A DNA stretch of 64,000 nucleotides from an uncultured Croceitalea sp. (GCA_947503285.1 CANNDD010000005.1:310001-374000); one strand, 5' to 3'; counted from the first letter of the stretch, positions 24,725 to 33,251 are shown. Translations and numbers: made by a program. Notes: generated from the sequence alone by a model not told the origin.

Positions 24725-25690
24725 ATGAAGACCGTAATTATTCATTTTATTCTTTTGGCAGGCTTTAGCTTCAATTTACAGGCACAAACATGCAAAGAAT
24801 TGTTATTGGCCGTAAAGCATGAAAACACAAGCGAGGTTCAAGAATTACTTAAATCCATAAACCCTAATTGCAGTTATAATGATAGTATTCAACCAAGAAC
24901 ACCCTTAGGTATGGCAGCTGCTAATGGTAGTTTAAAAATGGTGAAGCTTTTGGTGAACGCCGGCGCTAAACCAAACTATCGATTTAAAAGAGACGCAAGC
25001 GCTCTGATGATTGCGGCCGGTCATAGCGACTTAGAAGTGGTGAAGTACCTAATTGCCAAAGGTGCTAAGGTCGACGTTTCCATTCGTGGTGATGGTACAC
25101 CATTAATGTCCGCTGTTAAAGGAGGTAACCCTGAAATTGTAAAATTATTGCTACAGAAAGGAGCAAACCCCAATAAGGCAGTGATTGGCGATGGCAACGC
25201 TATGGTGCATGCCGGTAGGTCTGGTAGCAAGAAGATATTACAATTATTGATTGAATACGGTACTGATATCGATGATGCTGTTATTGGCGATGGTACCGCT
25301 CTAATACGGGCATCATCGTCAGGCGATATCGAAATGGTAAAGGCATTGGTAAATTTGGGTGCAAATGTTAATAAAGAAAGTAAGGGCGATGGAAATCCAT
25401 TGATCATGTCCGCAAAGAATGGGCATTTAGAAGTTGTAACGTTTTTAGTGGAATCGGGCGCTGACGTCAATGCGCATGTCAGGGGAGACGAGACACCATT
25501 GATACGAGCTGCTTGGAACGGACACTTGGCCGTGGTGAAATACCTAGTTTCAAAAGGGGCAGATGTAAACGTTTCGGTTCGTGATAGTTACTCCCTGAAT
25601 TCTGAAGTAAGAAGTGCCTTGAGAATGGCAAAAAAGGAAGGGCATACCCAGGTGGTAGCGTACTTGTTGAGTAAAGGAGCAACCCGCTAA
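24725..25690 (+). CDS. Secreted ankyrin-repeat protein with GDG-type repeats
   Basis: The protein has 321 residues. The signal peptide ends near LQAQ (about residue 21), and about eight ankyrin repeats fill residues 25-315. The central repeats share an unusual loop: RGDGTPLMSA, IGDGNAMVHA, IGDGTALIRA, KGDGNPLIMS, RGDETPLIRA. This regular GDGxxLI turn marks a sub-family distinct from the ankyrin protein at 8663-10153. It is predicted periplasmic and binds a protein partner. A serine hydrolase gene follows 25 bp downstream in what looks like a two-gene operon, and the LytTR two-component system is divergent, so an envelope-stress or cell-wall role is plausible but unproven. Confidence 0.82.
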   Translation: MKTVIIHFILLAGFSFNLQAQTCKELLLAVKHENTSEVQELLKSINPNCSYNDSIQPRTPLGMAAANGSLKMVKLLVNAGAKPNYRFKRDASALMIAAGHSDLEVVKYLIAKGAKVDVSIRGDGTPLMSAVKGGNPEIVKLLLQKGANPNKAVIGDGNAMVHAGRSGSKKILQLLIEYGTDIDDAVIGDGTALIRASSSGDIEMVKALVNLGANVNKESKGDGNPLIMSAKNGHLEVVTFLVESGADVNAHVRGDETPLIRAAWNGHLAVVKYLVSKGADVNVSVRDSYSLNSEVRSALRMAKKEGHTQVVAYLLSKGATR

Positions 25691-25715
25691 ACGATAACCG
25701 TTAAATAAGTTGACC

Positions 25716-27089
25716 ATGGCAGCTCGTATTTTTTTAATTATAGGATTGTTTTTTATACAATGTGCCCTAGCACAAGATTATGAACGTATTGAAAAATTGG
25801 CAGGTTTATTTCTCCAACAAACAAATGTGCCAGGATTCTCCATGGCAATTTCGAAAGAAGGGGATGTTGTGTATTCGAAGGGTTTCGGACTTGCCAATGT
25901 AAAGGCCTCCATACCAATGGATCCTACTATACAATTGCGTACGGCATCTGTTGCGAAGGTGCTTACCGCTACGGCCATTGGGCGTTTGGCCACCGAGCAA
26001 AAATTAAATTTTGATGATCCTATTGGTATCCATGTACCATATATAGATGTACAATACAGTAACCTTACGATTAGACAGCTGTCGGGGCATACGTCAGGGC
26101 TAAAACACCGCCCTAACGTTACTGGCTATAGAAACAAGCAATTTGCTTGGATGAAGGAAACTTTGCCTTTTATTACCGACCCGTTATTGTTTGAACCGGG
26201 AACGGACTATCAATACTCTACGAATGCCTTTAATTTATTGGGCGTCATAATTGAAGAAGTATCGGGCATGTCTTATGAGATGTATATGAGGAAGCACATT
26301 TTTGAGCCTTTGGAGATGAGGCAAACCTTTGCTGAGGATATTAAGAAGACAAACCCGAAGAATACGGAATTGTACTTTCTAAAAAAAGGAAAGCTCTTGA
26401 AAGAAAAATTAACCAGTGCGAGCTATAAACTACCTGGGGCTGGTTTCAGAAGTACGCCTACTGATTTGGTCAAACTTACCAACGCATATAGTAACGGAAT
26501 GATTTCAGAAGAAGTGGTCGCCCAAATGTTTCAAAACAATATGTTGAGGAATGGAAAGAAAACCAATGTTGGTATTACATGGCGTATTTCTACAGATGTT
26601 TATGGAAACCAAGCAATAGAGCATGCCGGAAGCTGGCGTGGTACACGAACCGTGTTGGTGTATTACCCAAAAGAACAACTTTCCATTGCGTTAATGATAA
26701 ATACAGATTGCAACATACTAATAGAAGAGACAGCACATATTTTTGCACAACTTTTTCGTGCTGAGAAAAAATCATTCACCCCTGATGTATTAGAAGAAAA
26801 GATAACTATTATATTCAATTCCCAGAAAGGGGAAGAAAGGTTTGGGGGCAGTATTCAAATACAAGGGGAAGAAGGTATCTTTAAAGGGGAAGCGGATAAT
26901 TTTTTGGCTAAGAACAGCCTTCTAAAAATCAGTAATACAGCTTATGCAATGGCTACTGAGTTTGGTCTATTGTATCTTGAGATGGACAAACATAAAAGTT
27001 TTGGAGGTAAAGCATATGCCTATACCAACAGAACTGAAATAAACCCCAAAGAGAAAACGCCGTTGGTTGCCTTTAAAATTGTAGAGTAA
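25716..27089 (+). CDS. Serine hydrolase, beta-lactamase/DD-peptidase fold
   Basis: The protein has 457 residues from ATG 25716, preferred over a TTG two codons earlier. The signal peptide ends near CALAQ (residue 20). The class C beta-lactamase-like fold shows SVAK at 78-81 (nucleophile Ser78 and Lys81), YSTN at 167-170, and HAGSWRGT as the HxG/KTG element. A C-terminal beta-rich extension of about 110 residues follows (SQKGEERFGGSIQIQGEEG). Such proteins are exported esterases, DD-peptidases or peptidases rather than necessarily antibiotic-hydrolysing enzymes. The gene pairs with the secreted ankyrin gene and ends one base before the convergent thioredoxin gene. Confidence 0.88.
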   Translation: MAARIFLIIGLFFIQCALAQDYERIEKLAGLFLQQTNVPGFSMAISKEGDVVYSKGFGLANVKASIPMDPTIQLRTASVAKVLTATAIGRLATEQKLNFDDPIGIHVPYIDVQYSNLTIRQLSGHTSGLKHRPNVTGYRNKQFAWMKETLPFITDPLLFEPGTDYQYSTNAFNLLGVIIEEVSGMSYEMYMRKHIFEPLEMRQTFAEDIKKTNPKNTELYFLKKGKLLKEKLTSASYKLPGAGFRSTPTDLVKLTNAYSNGMISEEVVAQMFQNNMLRNGKKTNVGITWRISTDVYGNQAIEHAGSWRGTRTVLVYYPKEQLSIALMINTDCNILIEETAHIFAQLFRAEKKSFTPDVLEEKITIIFNSQKGEERFGGSIQIQGEEGIFKGEADNFLAKNSLLKISNTAYAMATEFGLLYLEMDKHKSFGGKAYAYTNRTEINPKEKTPLVAFKIVE

Positions 27090-27090
27090 A

Positions 27091-27600
27091 CTACTTGCTG
27101 GTCTTTGAGTATGCCTTCCAATCTTTTTCTTTGTAGATATCATCACCAAAATAACGGGCAATCTGTAAAAAAGGTTTTACTTTTTGATATCCCGGTACAG
27201 GGGAGAGCATTTTTAATTCCTCATCTAAAAAGACCACAGTCGGGTAGCTCATTTTTCCCTGCAATAAGGCGGCTGCAAGTTCATGATATCCCCGTTTTCC
27301 CTGAGGGATAAAATTAAAGGTTTTGCCATCATGTTCAATAGGCTCTTTCCCTTCCGCATCCATTTTTACCATATAAAAGTTTTCAGCCATGTAGGCCGCA
27401 ACTTGCGGATTTTGAAAGGTATCCTTATCCATTTTTTTACACCAACCACACCAATCCGTGTATACGTCAACAAAGATTTTCTTCGGGTTTGTTTCTGATT
27501 TGGAAAGTGCAACTGCCTCATCCCAAGAGATCCATTGCACTTCTTGGGAAGTCAATGTCAACGAAAATAATAAGGTCAGGGTTATTAAAAGGCTACGCAT
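27091..27600 (-). CDS. Secreted thioredoxin-like protein
   Basis: The protein has 169 residues with a signal peptide ending near LTSQ (about residue 19). The thioredoxin fold has VDVYTDWCGWCKKMDKDTF with active Cys51 and Cys54, then YMVKMDAEGKEPIEH and the cis-Pro region MSYPTVVFLDEE. The active site WCGWC is that of DUF255/thioredoxin_7-type oxidoreductases of the periplasm. It would exchange disulfides in exported proteins. It lies between lysA and the serine hydrolase gene, and its stop is one base from the latter's stop. Confidence 0.88.
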   Translation of the reverse strand: MRSLLITLTLLFSLTLTSQEVQWISWDEAVALSKSETNPKKIFVDVYTDWCGWCKKMDKDTFQNPQVAAYMAENFYMVKMDAEGKEPIEHDGKTFNFIPQGKRGYHELAAALLQGKMSYPTVVFLDEELKMLSPVPGYQKVKPFLQIARYFGDDIYKEKDWKAYSKTSK

Positions 27601-27661
27601 ATCTTTTGATTTTTGATAATAGTCTTACAACTGTACCAAAACTAACGAAAATTATGCCAAA

Positions 27662-28903
27662 TTATTTCGCGGTAAGGGCCTCCGATTCACCAGTGAAGAC
27701 GTCGGCAATATCTACTTGGTTATGGAGTATATCATCAAAAGTCTCACGCTCCCGAATTAAATGGGCCTTGTCTTTATACCATAATACCTCGGCCGGTCTA
27801 TAACGTGAATTGTAATTGCTGGCCATGGTGAAGCAATAGGCACCGGCATTTTTGAATGCCAAAATATCCCCTTCTTTTATTTCATTGATCCTGCGATTGC
27901 TGCCAAAAGTATCGGTTTCACAGATATAACCGACTACCGAATAATAGCGTTCACGACCTTCAAGATTCGAAATGTTCAAAATTTCATGTGAGGCACCGTA
28001 TAACATGGGCCGTATCAAATGGTTGAAACCTGAATCTATACTGGCAAATACCGTGGATGTGGTCTGTTTTACCACATTCACCTTGGCGAGAAAATAACCG
28101 GCTTCACTTACCAAGAATTTACCGGGTTCAAAAGCCAATGTAAGTTGCTTTCCATAGGTGTCACAGAATTCATTGAAGCGTGCGGTAAGTTTCATACCCA
28201 GCTCTTCGACATTGGTTTCAATATCACCGCTCTTATATGGTACTTTGAAGCCACTGCCAAAATCAATAAAATCGAGGTTTTTAAAATTCTTGGCCGTCTC
28301 AAAAAGAATTTCCGACGCATAAAGAAAGACATCAATATCTAAAATATCGCTACCAGTATGCATGTGTATTCCGTTGATGTTCATATCAGTGAGTTCCACG
28401 ATACGCAATAAATGTGGGATCTGATGAATGCTTATTCCGAATTTTGAATCAATATGGCCTACGGAAATGTTCGAGTTTCCACCGGCCATCACATGCGGAT
28501 TAATTCGGATACAGACGGGTATGTCTGGATGTTTATTCCCAAATTGTTCCAGTATGGAAAGATTGTCAATATTTATTTGAACCCCCAATGCGGCAGCTTC
28601 TTCAATTTCTTCCAACGAAACCCCATTTGGGGTGTATATTATGGATTCTGGTTTAAAACCGGCCAATAATCCAAGCTTAACCTCTTGAATCGAGACCGTA
28701 TCCAATCCGCTTCCCAAACTATTCATAAGGCGCAATATCGAAATATTGGAGAGTGCCTTACACGCATAATTCAACTTTAGGTTTTCCACTTTACTAAAGG
28801 CCTTGGTCAGTCTCTGGTATTGAGACGTTATTTTTTCAGCATCATAAACGTATAGTGGTGCGCTGTATTTTTCTGCAATGCGCAATAACCGTGAAGATTC
28901 CAT
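27662..28903 (-). CDS. lysA: Diaminopimelate decarboxylase
   Basis: The protein has 413 residues from ATG 28903. The 26 upstream in-frame residues are hydrophobic and AT-rich and are not part of the fold. It is a PLP fold III enzyme: LNYACKALSN with PLP Lys49, HMHTGSDI, FIDFGSGFKVPYK, FEPGKFLVSEAG, CETDTFG and NAGAYCFTMASNYNSRYRPAE. It converts meso-diaminopimelate to lysine and CO2, the last step of lysine synthesis, in the cytoplasm. The CE(T/S)xD motif and the EPG phosphate loop support DAP rather than ornithine or carboxynorspermidine as substrate. Confidence 0.94.
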   Translation of the reverse strand: MESSRLLRIAEKYSAPLYVYDAEKITSQYQRLTKAFSKVENLKLNYACKALSNISILRLMNSLGSGLDTVSIQEVKLGLLAGFKPESIIYTPNGVSLEEIEEAAALGVQINIDNLSILEQFGNKHPDIPVCIRINPHVMAGGNSNISVGHIDSKFGISIHQIPHLLRIVELTDMNINGIHMHTGSDILDIDVFLYASEILFETAKNFKNLDFIDFGSGFKVPYKSGDIETNVEELGMKLTARFNEFCDTYGKQLTLAFEPGKFLVSEAGYFLAKVNVVKQTTSTVFASIDSGFNHLIRPMLYGASHEILNISNLEGRERYYSVVGYICETDTFGSNRRINEIKEGDILAFKNAGAYCFTMASNYNSRYRPAEVLWYKDKAHLIRERETFDDILHNQVDIADVFTGESEALTAK

Positions 28904-29055
28904 GAATTGTATTTTGGATAAAACTAATTTACGATTTGTTTCAAAACAAAAATAGCTGCTAAAAATAAATAAATACAACAAATTGTTATAAAAATAACAT
29001 TACGGTTAAGTTGTGCCATTGTTCCGATGTGTTTATTTTAGAAGAAAATTTTACT

Positions 29056-29697
29056 ATGAGGCTACCCATGTTTCCATTGCAATCCGTATTCTTTCCTGGT
29101 GAGACCGTTCCATTGCATATTTTTGAGGAACGTTACAAACAATTGATACACGATTGCAGGGAAGAGGCCATTACCTTTGGGATTCCGGTCTACATTGATA
29201 AGAAGATTGAGTATGGTACGGAAGTACAACTGGTAGAGGTCGTTAATTCTTATGAAGGTGGTGAGATGGATGTTGTTTGTGTGGCCAGACAGGTGTTTAA
29301 GGTATTGACTTTCGATAATGAACTGGAAGGGAAACCCTATGCCGGGGGTGTTGTCGAGTTTCTTGAGGCCGATAACAATGCAGACGAGGCATTGCGTGAA
29401 GAGGTATTGGAAAAAATCAAAGAACTATACCAATTGATGGGGGTCGAACTCCCCCAAATACCGTTATCCAAATTCAATAGTTACGCCTTCGCTCATAAAA
29501 TGGGGCTCTCATTCGATCAAGAGTATGAACTTTTGCGATTGACCAATGAAACCGAAAGACTTCAGTATATTAGGCTTCACTTAGATTCGACCATTACCGT
29601 GCTGAATCAGATCAATACAACAAAAGCCGTTATTGAAATGAACGGCCATTTCAAAAATTTTGACCCATTGGATTTTGAGGACTTCAAACTAGAGTAA
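29056..29697 (+). CDS. Lon N-terminal (LON substrate-binding) domain protein
   Basis: The protein has 213 residues from ATG 29056. An upstream TTG at 29011 would add a segment not seen in the family. The opening LPMFPLQSVFFPGETVPLHIFEERYKQL is the classic start of the Lon-N (PUA-like) domain, followed by EGGEMDVVCVARQVFKV. The C-terminal 90 residues are helical. No ATPase or protease domain follows, so this is a stand-alone Lon-N protein of the YcaP/Lon-substrate-domain type. Function unknown, possibly substrate binding. Confidence 0.88.
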   Translation: MRLPMFPLQSVFFPGETVPLHIFEERYKQLIHDCREEAITFGIPVYIDKKIEYGTEVQLVEVVNSYEGGEMDVVCVARQVFKVLTFDNELEGKPYAGGVVEFLEADNNADEALREEVLEKIKELYQLMGVELPQIPLSKFNSYAFAHKMGLSFDQEYELLRLTNETERLQYIRLHLDSTITVLNQINTTKAVIEMNGHFKNFDPLDFEDFKLE

Positions 29698-29770
29698 ACC
29701 ACATCGATGTAAATCAAGGGTTATTTCAATATGGAATAGGGTTTTTCAATTCTTCCATATTAATTATTAA

Positions 29771-29795
29771 TTGTAGTCGTGGTTTGCTATTTTTG
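29771..29795 (+). promoter_or_regulatory. Promoter of sucC
   Basis: TTG at 29771 and TATTTTTG at 29788-29795 fit the -33/-7 pair. The -7 box lies 25 bp before the ATG at 29821. It supports that ATG over the TTG 42 bp upstream (29779), which falls inside the promoter. Confidence 0.6.
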
Positions 29796-29820
29796 TGACC
29801 TAATAAAATTTTACGATCAT

Positions 29821-31014
29821 ATGAACCTTCACGAATATCAGGGGAAAGAGATTTTGGCAAGTTTTGGAGTACGGATACAACGAGGTATCGTTGCCCATAA
29901 TGCAAAAGAAGCCGTTGATGCAGCAAAACAACTTACTCAAGAAACCGGCACGGGATGGCACGTTATCAAAGCCCAGGTACATGCTGGTGGTCGTGGTAAG
30001 GGTGGAGGTGTGAAACTGGCCAAGAACCTGAAAGAAGTAGAAGAATTGGCGGGTTCTATCATCGGCATGAACCTGATTACCCCACAAACTTCTGCAGAGG
30101 GTAAAAAAGTGCATCAGGTTTTGATTGCGGAAGATGTGTACTATCCCGGTGATAGTGAAACCAATGAGTTTTATATGTCGGTCTTGTTGAATCGTGGGAC
30201 AGGCCGTAACATGATAATGTATTCCACCGAAGGTGGAATGGACATTGAAGAAGTCGCCGAAAACACACCTGACTTGATTTTTACCGAAGAAATAGACCCA
30301 GCCGTTGGTATAATGCCATTTCAAGCCAGAAAAATCGCCTTTAACCTAGGGCTTTCAGGAACCGCTTTTAAAGAAATGACCAAGTTCGTGACCGCTTTGT
30401 ACAAGGCATATGTCGAAAGTGACTCGAGTATGTTTGAGATCAATCCTGTCTTAAAAACATCTGATGATAAAATTATGGCGGTTGATGCCAAAGTCTCTAT
30501 CGATGATAATGCATTATACCGAAGAAAACAATATGCTGAAATGCGTGACCTGCGTGAAGAGAATGCCATTGAGGTAGAGGCAAGGGCAGTTGGGCTGAAC
30601 TATGTCGATTTAGATGGTAATGTGGGCTGTATGGTCAATGGGGCCGGTCTAGCAATGGCAACGATGGATTTGATAAAAATGGCAGGTGGCGAGCCAGCAA
30701 ACTTTTTGGACGTTGGCGGTACGGCCGATGCAAAAAGGGTGGAAGAGGCTTTCCGAATCATCTTAAAAGACCCGAACGTAAAGGCAATACTTATCAATAT
30801 TTTTGGGGGAATCGTTCGTTGTGACCGCGTTGCCCAAGGGGTGGTTGATGCCTATAAGAATATGGGTGATGCCATTAAAGTACCGATTATCGTCAGACTA
30901 CAGGGAACAAACGCCGAGCTTGCCAAAGAAATCATAGATAATTCTGGTTTAGCGGTACATTCCGCGGTTCAGTTTCAAGAGGCCGCAGATAAGGTAAAAG
31001 AAGTGCTGGCTTAG
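29821..31014 (+). CDS. sucC: Succinyl-CoA synthetase, ADP-forming, beta subunit
   Basis: The protein has 397 residues beginning NLHEYQGKEILASFGV, the family's invariant start. The ATP-grasp domain has VKAQVHAGGRGKGGGVKL. The C-terminal CoA-ligase domain has GNVGCMVNGAGLAMATMDLI, GGEPANFLDVGG and NIFGGIVRCDRVA. With SucD it makes ATP from succinyl-CoA in the citric acid cycle. sucD is not next to it in this window, as is common in Flavobacteriaceae. A strong hairpin follows 22 bp after the stop. Confidence 0.97.
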   Translation: MNLHEYQGKEILASFGVRIQRGIVAHNAKEAVDAAKQLTQETGTGWHVIKAQVHAGGRGKGGGVKLAKNLKEVEELAGSIIGMNLITPQTSAEGKKVHQVLIAEDVYYPGDSETNEFYMSVLLNRGTGRNMIMYSTEGGMDIEEVAENTPDLIFTEEIDPAVGIMPFQARKIAFNLGLSGTAFKEMTKFVTALYKAYVESDSSMFEINPVLKTSDDKIMAVDAKVSIDDNALYRRKQYAEMRDLREENAIEVEARAVGLNYVDLDGNVGCMVNGAGLAMATMDLIKMAGGEPANFLDVGGTADAKRVEEAFRIILKDPNVKAILINIFGGIVRCDRVAQGVVDAYKNMGDAIKVPIIVRLQGTNAELAKEIIDNSGLAVHSAVQFQEAADKVKEVLA

Positions 31015-31036
31015 GTTTTTAGTGTATATACAAGTT

Positions 31037-31064
31037 AAAAAGAGGCTATTCAGCCTCTTTTTTT
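31037..31064 (+). terminator. Terminator of sucC
   Basis: AAAAAGAGGCT (31037-31047), loop ATTC, and AGCCTCTTTTT (31052-31062) form an 11-bp perfect stem continuing into a T-run. It is a near-ideal intrinsic terminator. Confidence 0.9.
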
Positions 31065-31208
31065 ATGCAAACACAGAAAACCAAATCAGATAACGAAACT
31101 GTCTATCCTGATAGGCTGTTTTCGAAAAAGGATACCCGTTTTATTTGTACTAGGTGCATGATACCTAGGCCACAAAATGAGTGTTGGGATTGTTCAGAAT
31201 ACCCATGA
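31065..31208 (+). CDS. Possible 47-residue four-cysteine small protein
   Basis: An ATG at 31065, directly after the T-run of the sucC terminator, opens a 47-codon frame ending at TGA 31206-31208. The product has a basic N-terminal half and a C-terminal CTRC-x8-CWDC pattern, a possible zinc ribbon, ending CSEYP. No homologue comes to mind. With the terminator overlapping its start, translation would need read-through or a start inside the hairpin tail, so it may also be a remnant. Low confidence. Confidence 0.3.
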   Translation: MQTQKTKSDNETVYPDRLFSKKDTRFICTRCMIPRPQNECWDCSEYP

Positions 31209-31777
31209 ATTGTTGAAAAGAGGTGTTATTCAATTGACGGTACCTTTCCTGATTTTAAGCACGGACCGAAGGACTTTACTTCGAAACCTGAGGTAACAAC
31301 CTCACTTTTGGCGTCGAGGGTCTTTTCCTCAACCAAATTATGGATAATCAGTTTGGTTCGGGTTCGACTTAAGATTTGTCTTCGATGGATATCGCCGAGG
31401 GCACTTCAACTTCACCCGGTATAACTGTAGTCGAGATCCCCATAGAATCGGGGGCATTCAAGGTACCAACTATACCTGTCTGCAAACAAGGCTGTGCAAT
31501 CAAATAGTAAAACATAAACCATAGAAAGCTTGTATCCTATCCACGTTAGTTTATTGTTATGAAGTTTATTAAAGGATTAAATGACTTACTTGAATTGGAT
31601 TTTACCATGATTACGGTCTAATTTTGAATTGAAAAAGTTTAAAGGAGTTCATTGTGAAGAAATAACCACAAATCATTAAAAACTGTTAAAAAACAACTTT
31701 GATCGTAACATTATTGATTTTTGGGCGTCTTTATAGCATATTCATCAATTTTTATCAATCTTAAAAACGAAATCATC
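31209..31777. other. 570-bp gap with decayed-looking reading frames
   Basis: One frame reads about 20 residues (LTFGVEGLFLNQIMDNQFGS), hits a TAA at 31370-31372 and continues in the same frame through ATG 31385 to TAG 31505-31507 with a 40-residue tail ending PVCKQGCAIK. This could be a degraded gene or chance. The last 150 bp are AT-rich and carry the leader of the next gene. No strong hairpin or operator is evident. Confidence 0.3.
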
Positions 31778-32113
31778 ATGAGAAAAATTAGTTTAGTAGT
31801 GGCAGCCGTTACACTTTTGGCTGTTAACAGTGTATCAGCAAACAAAAATTTAGAACCTGTAAACCCCAACAAAGACTTATCCGTCCAAATTCACAGTATG
31901 TTGGAAAGCAACTCATTCGACGTGAGTGAAGACCTTACTGCCAATGTGCAGTTCACTATCAATAAAGACGGTGAAATTGTCGTGCTTTCCGTTGATACGA
32001 ATGATGCCTCATTGGAAGGTTTTGTAAAAGGTCGTTTAAACTATAAGAAAGTTGAGGTAAGCGACATGAAAGAGGGTAGAACATACACAGTTCCTGTGAG
32101 AATAGCTGTATAA
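31778..32113 (+). CDS. Small exported protein, conserved in Flavobacteriaceae
   Basis: The protein has 111 residues from ATG 31778. An upstream in-frame start lacks a signal sequence. The signal peptide RKISLVVAAVTLLAVNSVSA is followed by a compact domain: LTANVQFTINKDGEIVVLSV, LEGFVKGRLNYKKVEV and GRTYTVPVRIAV. The pattern of a strand pair, then FVKxRLNYKKV, then YxVPVRI resembles the C-terminal domain of TonB-like energy transducers, but there is no membrane anchor or proline linker. Function unknown. It is followed by a strong terminator, so it is monocistronic. Confidence 0.72.
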   Translation: MRKISLVVAAVTLLAVNSVSANKNLEPVNPNKDLSVQIHSMLESNSFDVSEDLTANVQFTINKDGEIVVLSVDTNDASLEGFVKGRLNYKKVEVSDMKEGRTYTVPVRIAV

Positions 32114-32136
32114 CGTATAGTTATTTGAATTAGCTG

Positions 32137-32168
32137 AAAAATCCTGGAGTAATCTCCAGGATTTTTTT
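32137..32168 (+). terminator. Terminator after the small exported protein gene
   Basis: ATCCTGGAG (32141-32149), loop TAAT and CTCCAGGAT (32154-32162) form a 9-bp perfect stem, extended by A/T pairs and followed by seven T. Confidence 0.9.
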
Positions 32169-32217
32169 GTATACGAAAACTGAATTCTTTTAGTTATAAT
32201 AGGGTAACCTCTTAACC

Positions 32218-32619
32218 ATGAACACCTACGAAGAAAGGCTAGGCATTTTGAGCGAGCTTATCCATTTTGCCCGTGTAGACTATAAAATAAAAGAATCGGA
32301 ATATGATTTTTTGCTAAGTGTTGCCAATTTACTGAATGTCAAAAAATCTTCTTTAGATGGACTTTTAAAAAAACAATCTTCAGTAAAAGTACCAACGACG
32401 CAGTTAGAGAAAATAATGCAGTTCCACCGTCTTTTATTATTAATGAATGTGGATCAAGAGCAGCATAAAAAAGAAATCGAAAGACTTCATAATATAGGTT
32501 TATGGATGGGGCTGCCCCCTTCGGCAATTTCCCAAGTACTTGAGGTCATGCACAAGTACCCAGAAAAGGTCGTTCCGGCCGATATACTTCTTAATATCTT
32601 CAAAGCATATCATAATTAA
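32218..32619 (+). CDS. TerB-like helical protein
   Basis: The protein has 133 residues, all helical, without a signal peptide. It starts YEERLGILSELIHFARVDYKIKESEYDFLLSVANLLNV and ends GLPPSAISQVLEVMHKYPEKV. The opening (SELI.fA..D..i...E.dfL..va..L.v) matches the TerB/DjlA N-terminal fold, an acidic helical bundle that can bind metal. Homologues in this family are sometimes labelled excinuclease ABC subunit B, for which there is no sequence basis. Function unknown. It lies 113 bp upstream of hsp20. Confidence 0.6.
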   Translation: MNTYEERLGILSELIHFARVDYKIKESEYDFLLSVANLLNVKKSSLDGLLKKQSSVKVPTTQLEKIMQFHRLLLLMNVDQEQHKKEIERLHNIGLWMGLPPSAISQVLEVMHKYPEKVVPADILLNIFKAYHN

Positions 32620-32693
32620 AGTGTCATTATGACACTATTTTATTTCGAATTAATGACAAAAAGTCATTAATTGTCAAATGGAATGCAATTTGA
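32620..32693. promoter_or_regulatory. Three nested inverted repeats upstream of hsp20
   Basis: AGTGTCAT-T-ATGACACT (32620-32636), TTAATGAC-AAAAA-GTCATTAA (32650-32670) and GTCAAAT-n7/8-ATTTGAC (about 32673-32693) all centre on GTCA/TGAC half-sites within 74 bp. The first could terminate the TerB-like gene, but its loop is too short for a good terminator. The set looks like operators for a stress regulator of hsp20. They do not match the CIRCE element of HrcA. Confidence 0.5.
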
Positions 32694-32731
32694 CTATATC
32701 ATGGTGAGTTTAATTTTAAAAATCAAGAACC

Positions 32732-33157
32732 ATGAGTTTAGTAAAAAGAAATAATCTAGTGTTACCAAGTTTAATGAATGAAATTTTTAACCCTGACTGG
32801 TTTGGGGGAATGGAAAATGTAAGTCGTAATGTCCCAGCCGTGAATATTGTGGAAAGGGACGAAGACTTTATATTGGAATTTGCCGTGCCGGGTTATAAAA
32901 AAGAAGATTTTAACATTGAGTTAGACAACGATATTCTTACGGTATCATCTGAAATAAGTACCGAAGACAAGAGTGCCAATGATAATTTTACCAGGAGGGA
33001 GTTTTCATATAGCACCTTTAAAAGATCTTTTACGCTACCTGAAACAATTGATTCGGGAAGGGTAAATGCAAAATATGAAGACGGGTTGTTAAAATTGACC
33101 TTACCCAAGCGGGAAGAAGCATTGCCAAAGCCAAAACGATTGATCGAGATTGGCTAA
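32732..33157 (+). CDS. Hsp20/alpha-crystallin small heat shock protein
   Basis: The protein has 141 residues. The alpha-crystallin domain occupies about 37-130 (VPAVNIVERDEDFILEFAVPG, YKKEDFNIELDNDILTVSSE, then RREFSYSTFKRSFTLP, and NAKYEDGLLKLTLPKRE with the GLLxLxLPK signature), and a short C-terminal tail has the PKPKRLIEIG element close to the IxI/V motif. It is an ATP-independent holdase chaperone forming oligomers in the cytoplasm. A cluster of inverted repeats lies upstream and a bidirectional terminator downstream. Confidence 0.95.
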   Translation: MSLVKRNNLVLPSLMNEIFNPDWFGGMENVSRNVPAVNIVERDEDFILEFAVPGYKKEDFNIELDNDILTVSSEISTEDKSANDNFTRREFSYSTFKRSFTLPETIDSGRVNAKYEDGLLKLTLPKREEALPKPKRLIEIG

Positions 33158-33214
33158 GAAGGAATTATGTTGCCTTTACGGCATTTCATAATGGTTGTTT
33201 AGTTGGTTAGTTGG

Positions 33215-33250
33215 AAAAGGCGTCATATTTAAAATGTGGCGCTTTTTCTT
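33215..33250. terminator. Bidirectional terminator between hsp20 and uvrB
   Basis: AAAAGGCGTCATATTT pairs, with two mismatches or G-T pairs, with AAATGTGGCGCTTTTT. A-runs before and T-runs after let the hairpin end both convergent genes. Confidence 0.75.
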
Positions 33251-33251
33251 T

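Noticed and set aside
29821-31064. sucCD operon
   Set aside because: No sucD follows. The sucC gene ends at a strong terminator.
32218-32619. Labelling the 133-aa gene as excinuclease ABC subunit B
   Set aside because: It has no helicase motifs and is a small TerB-like helical bundle. The true uvrB is at 33252-35240.
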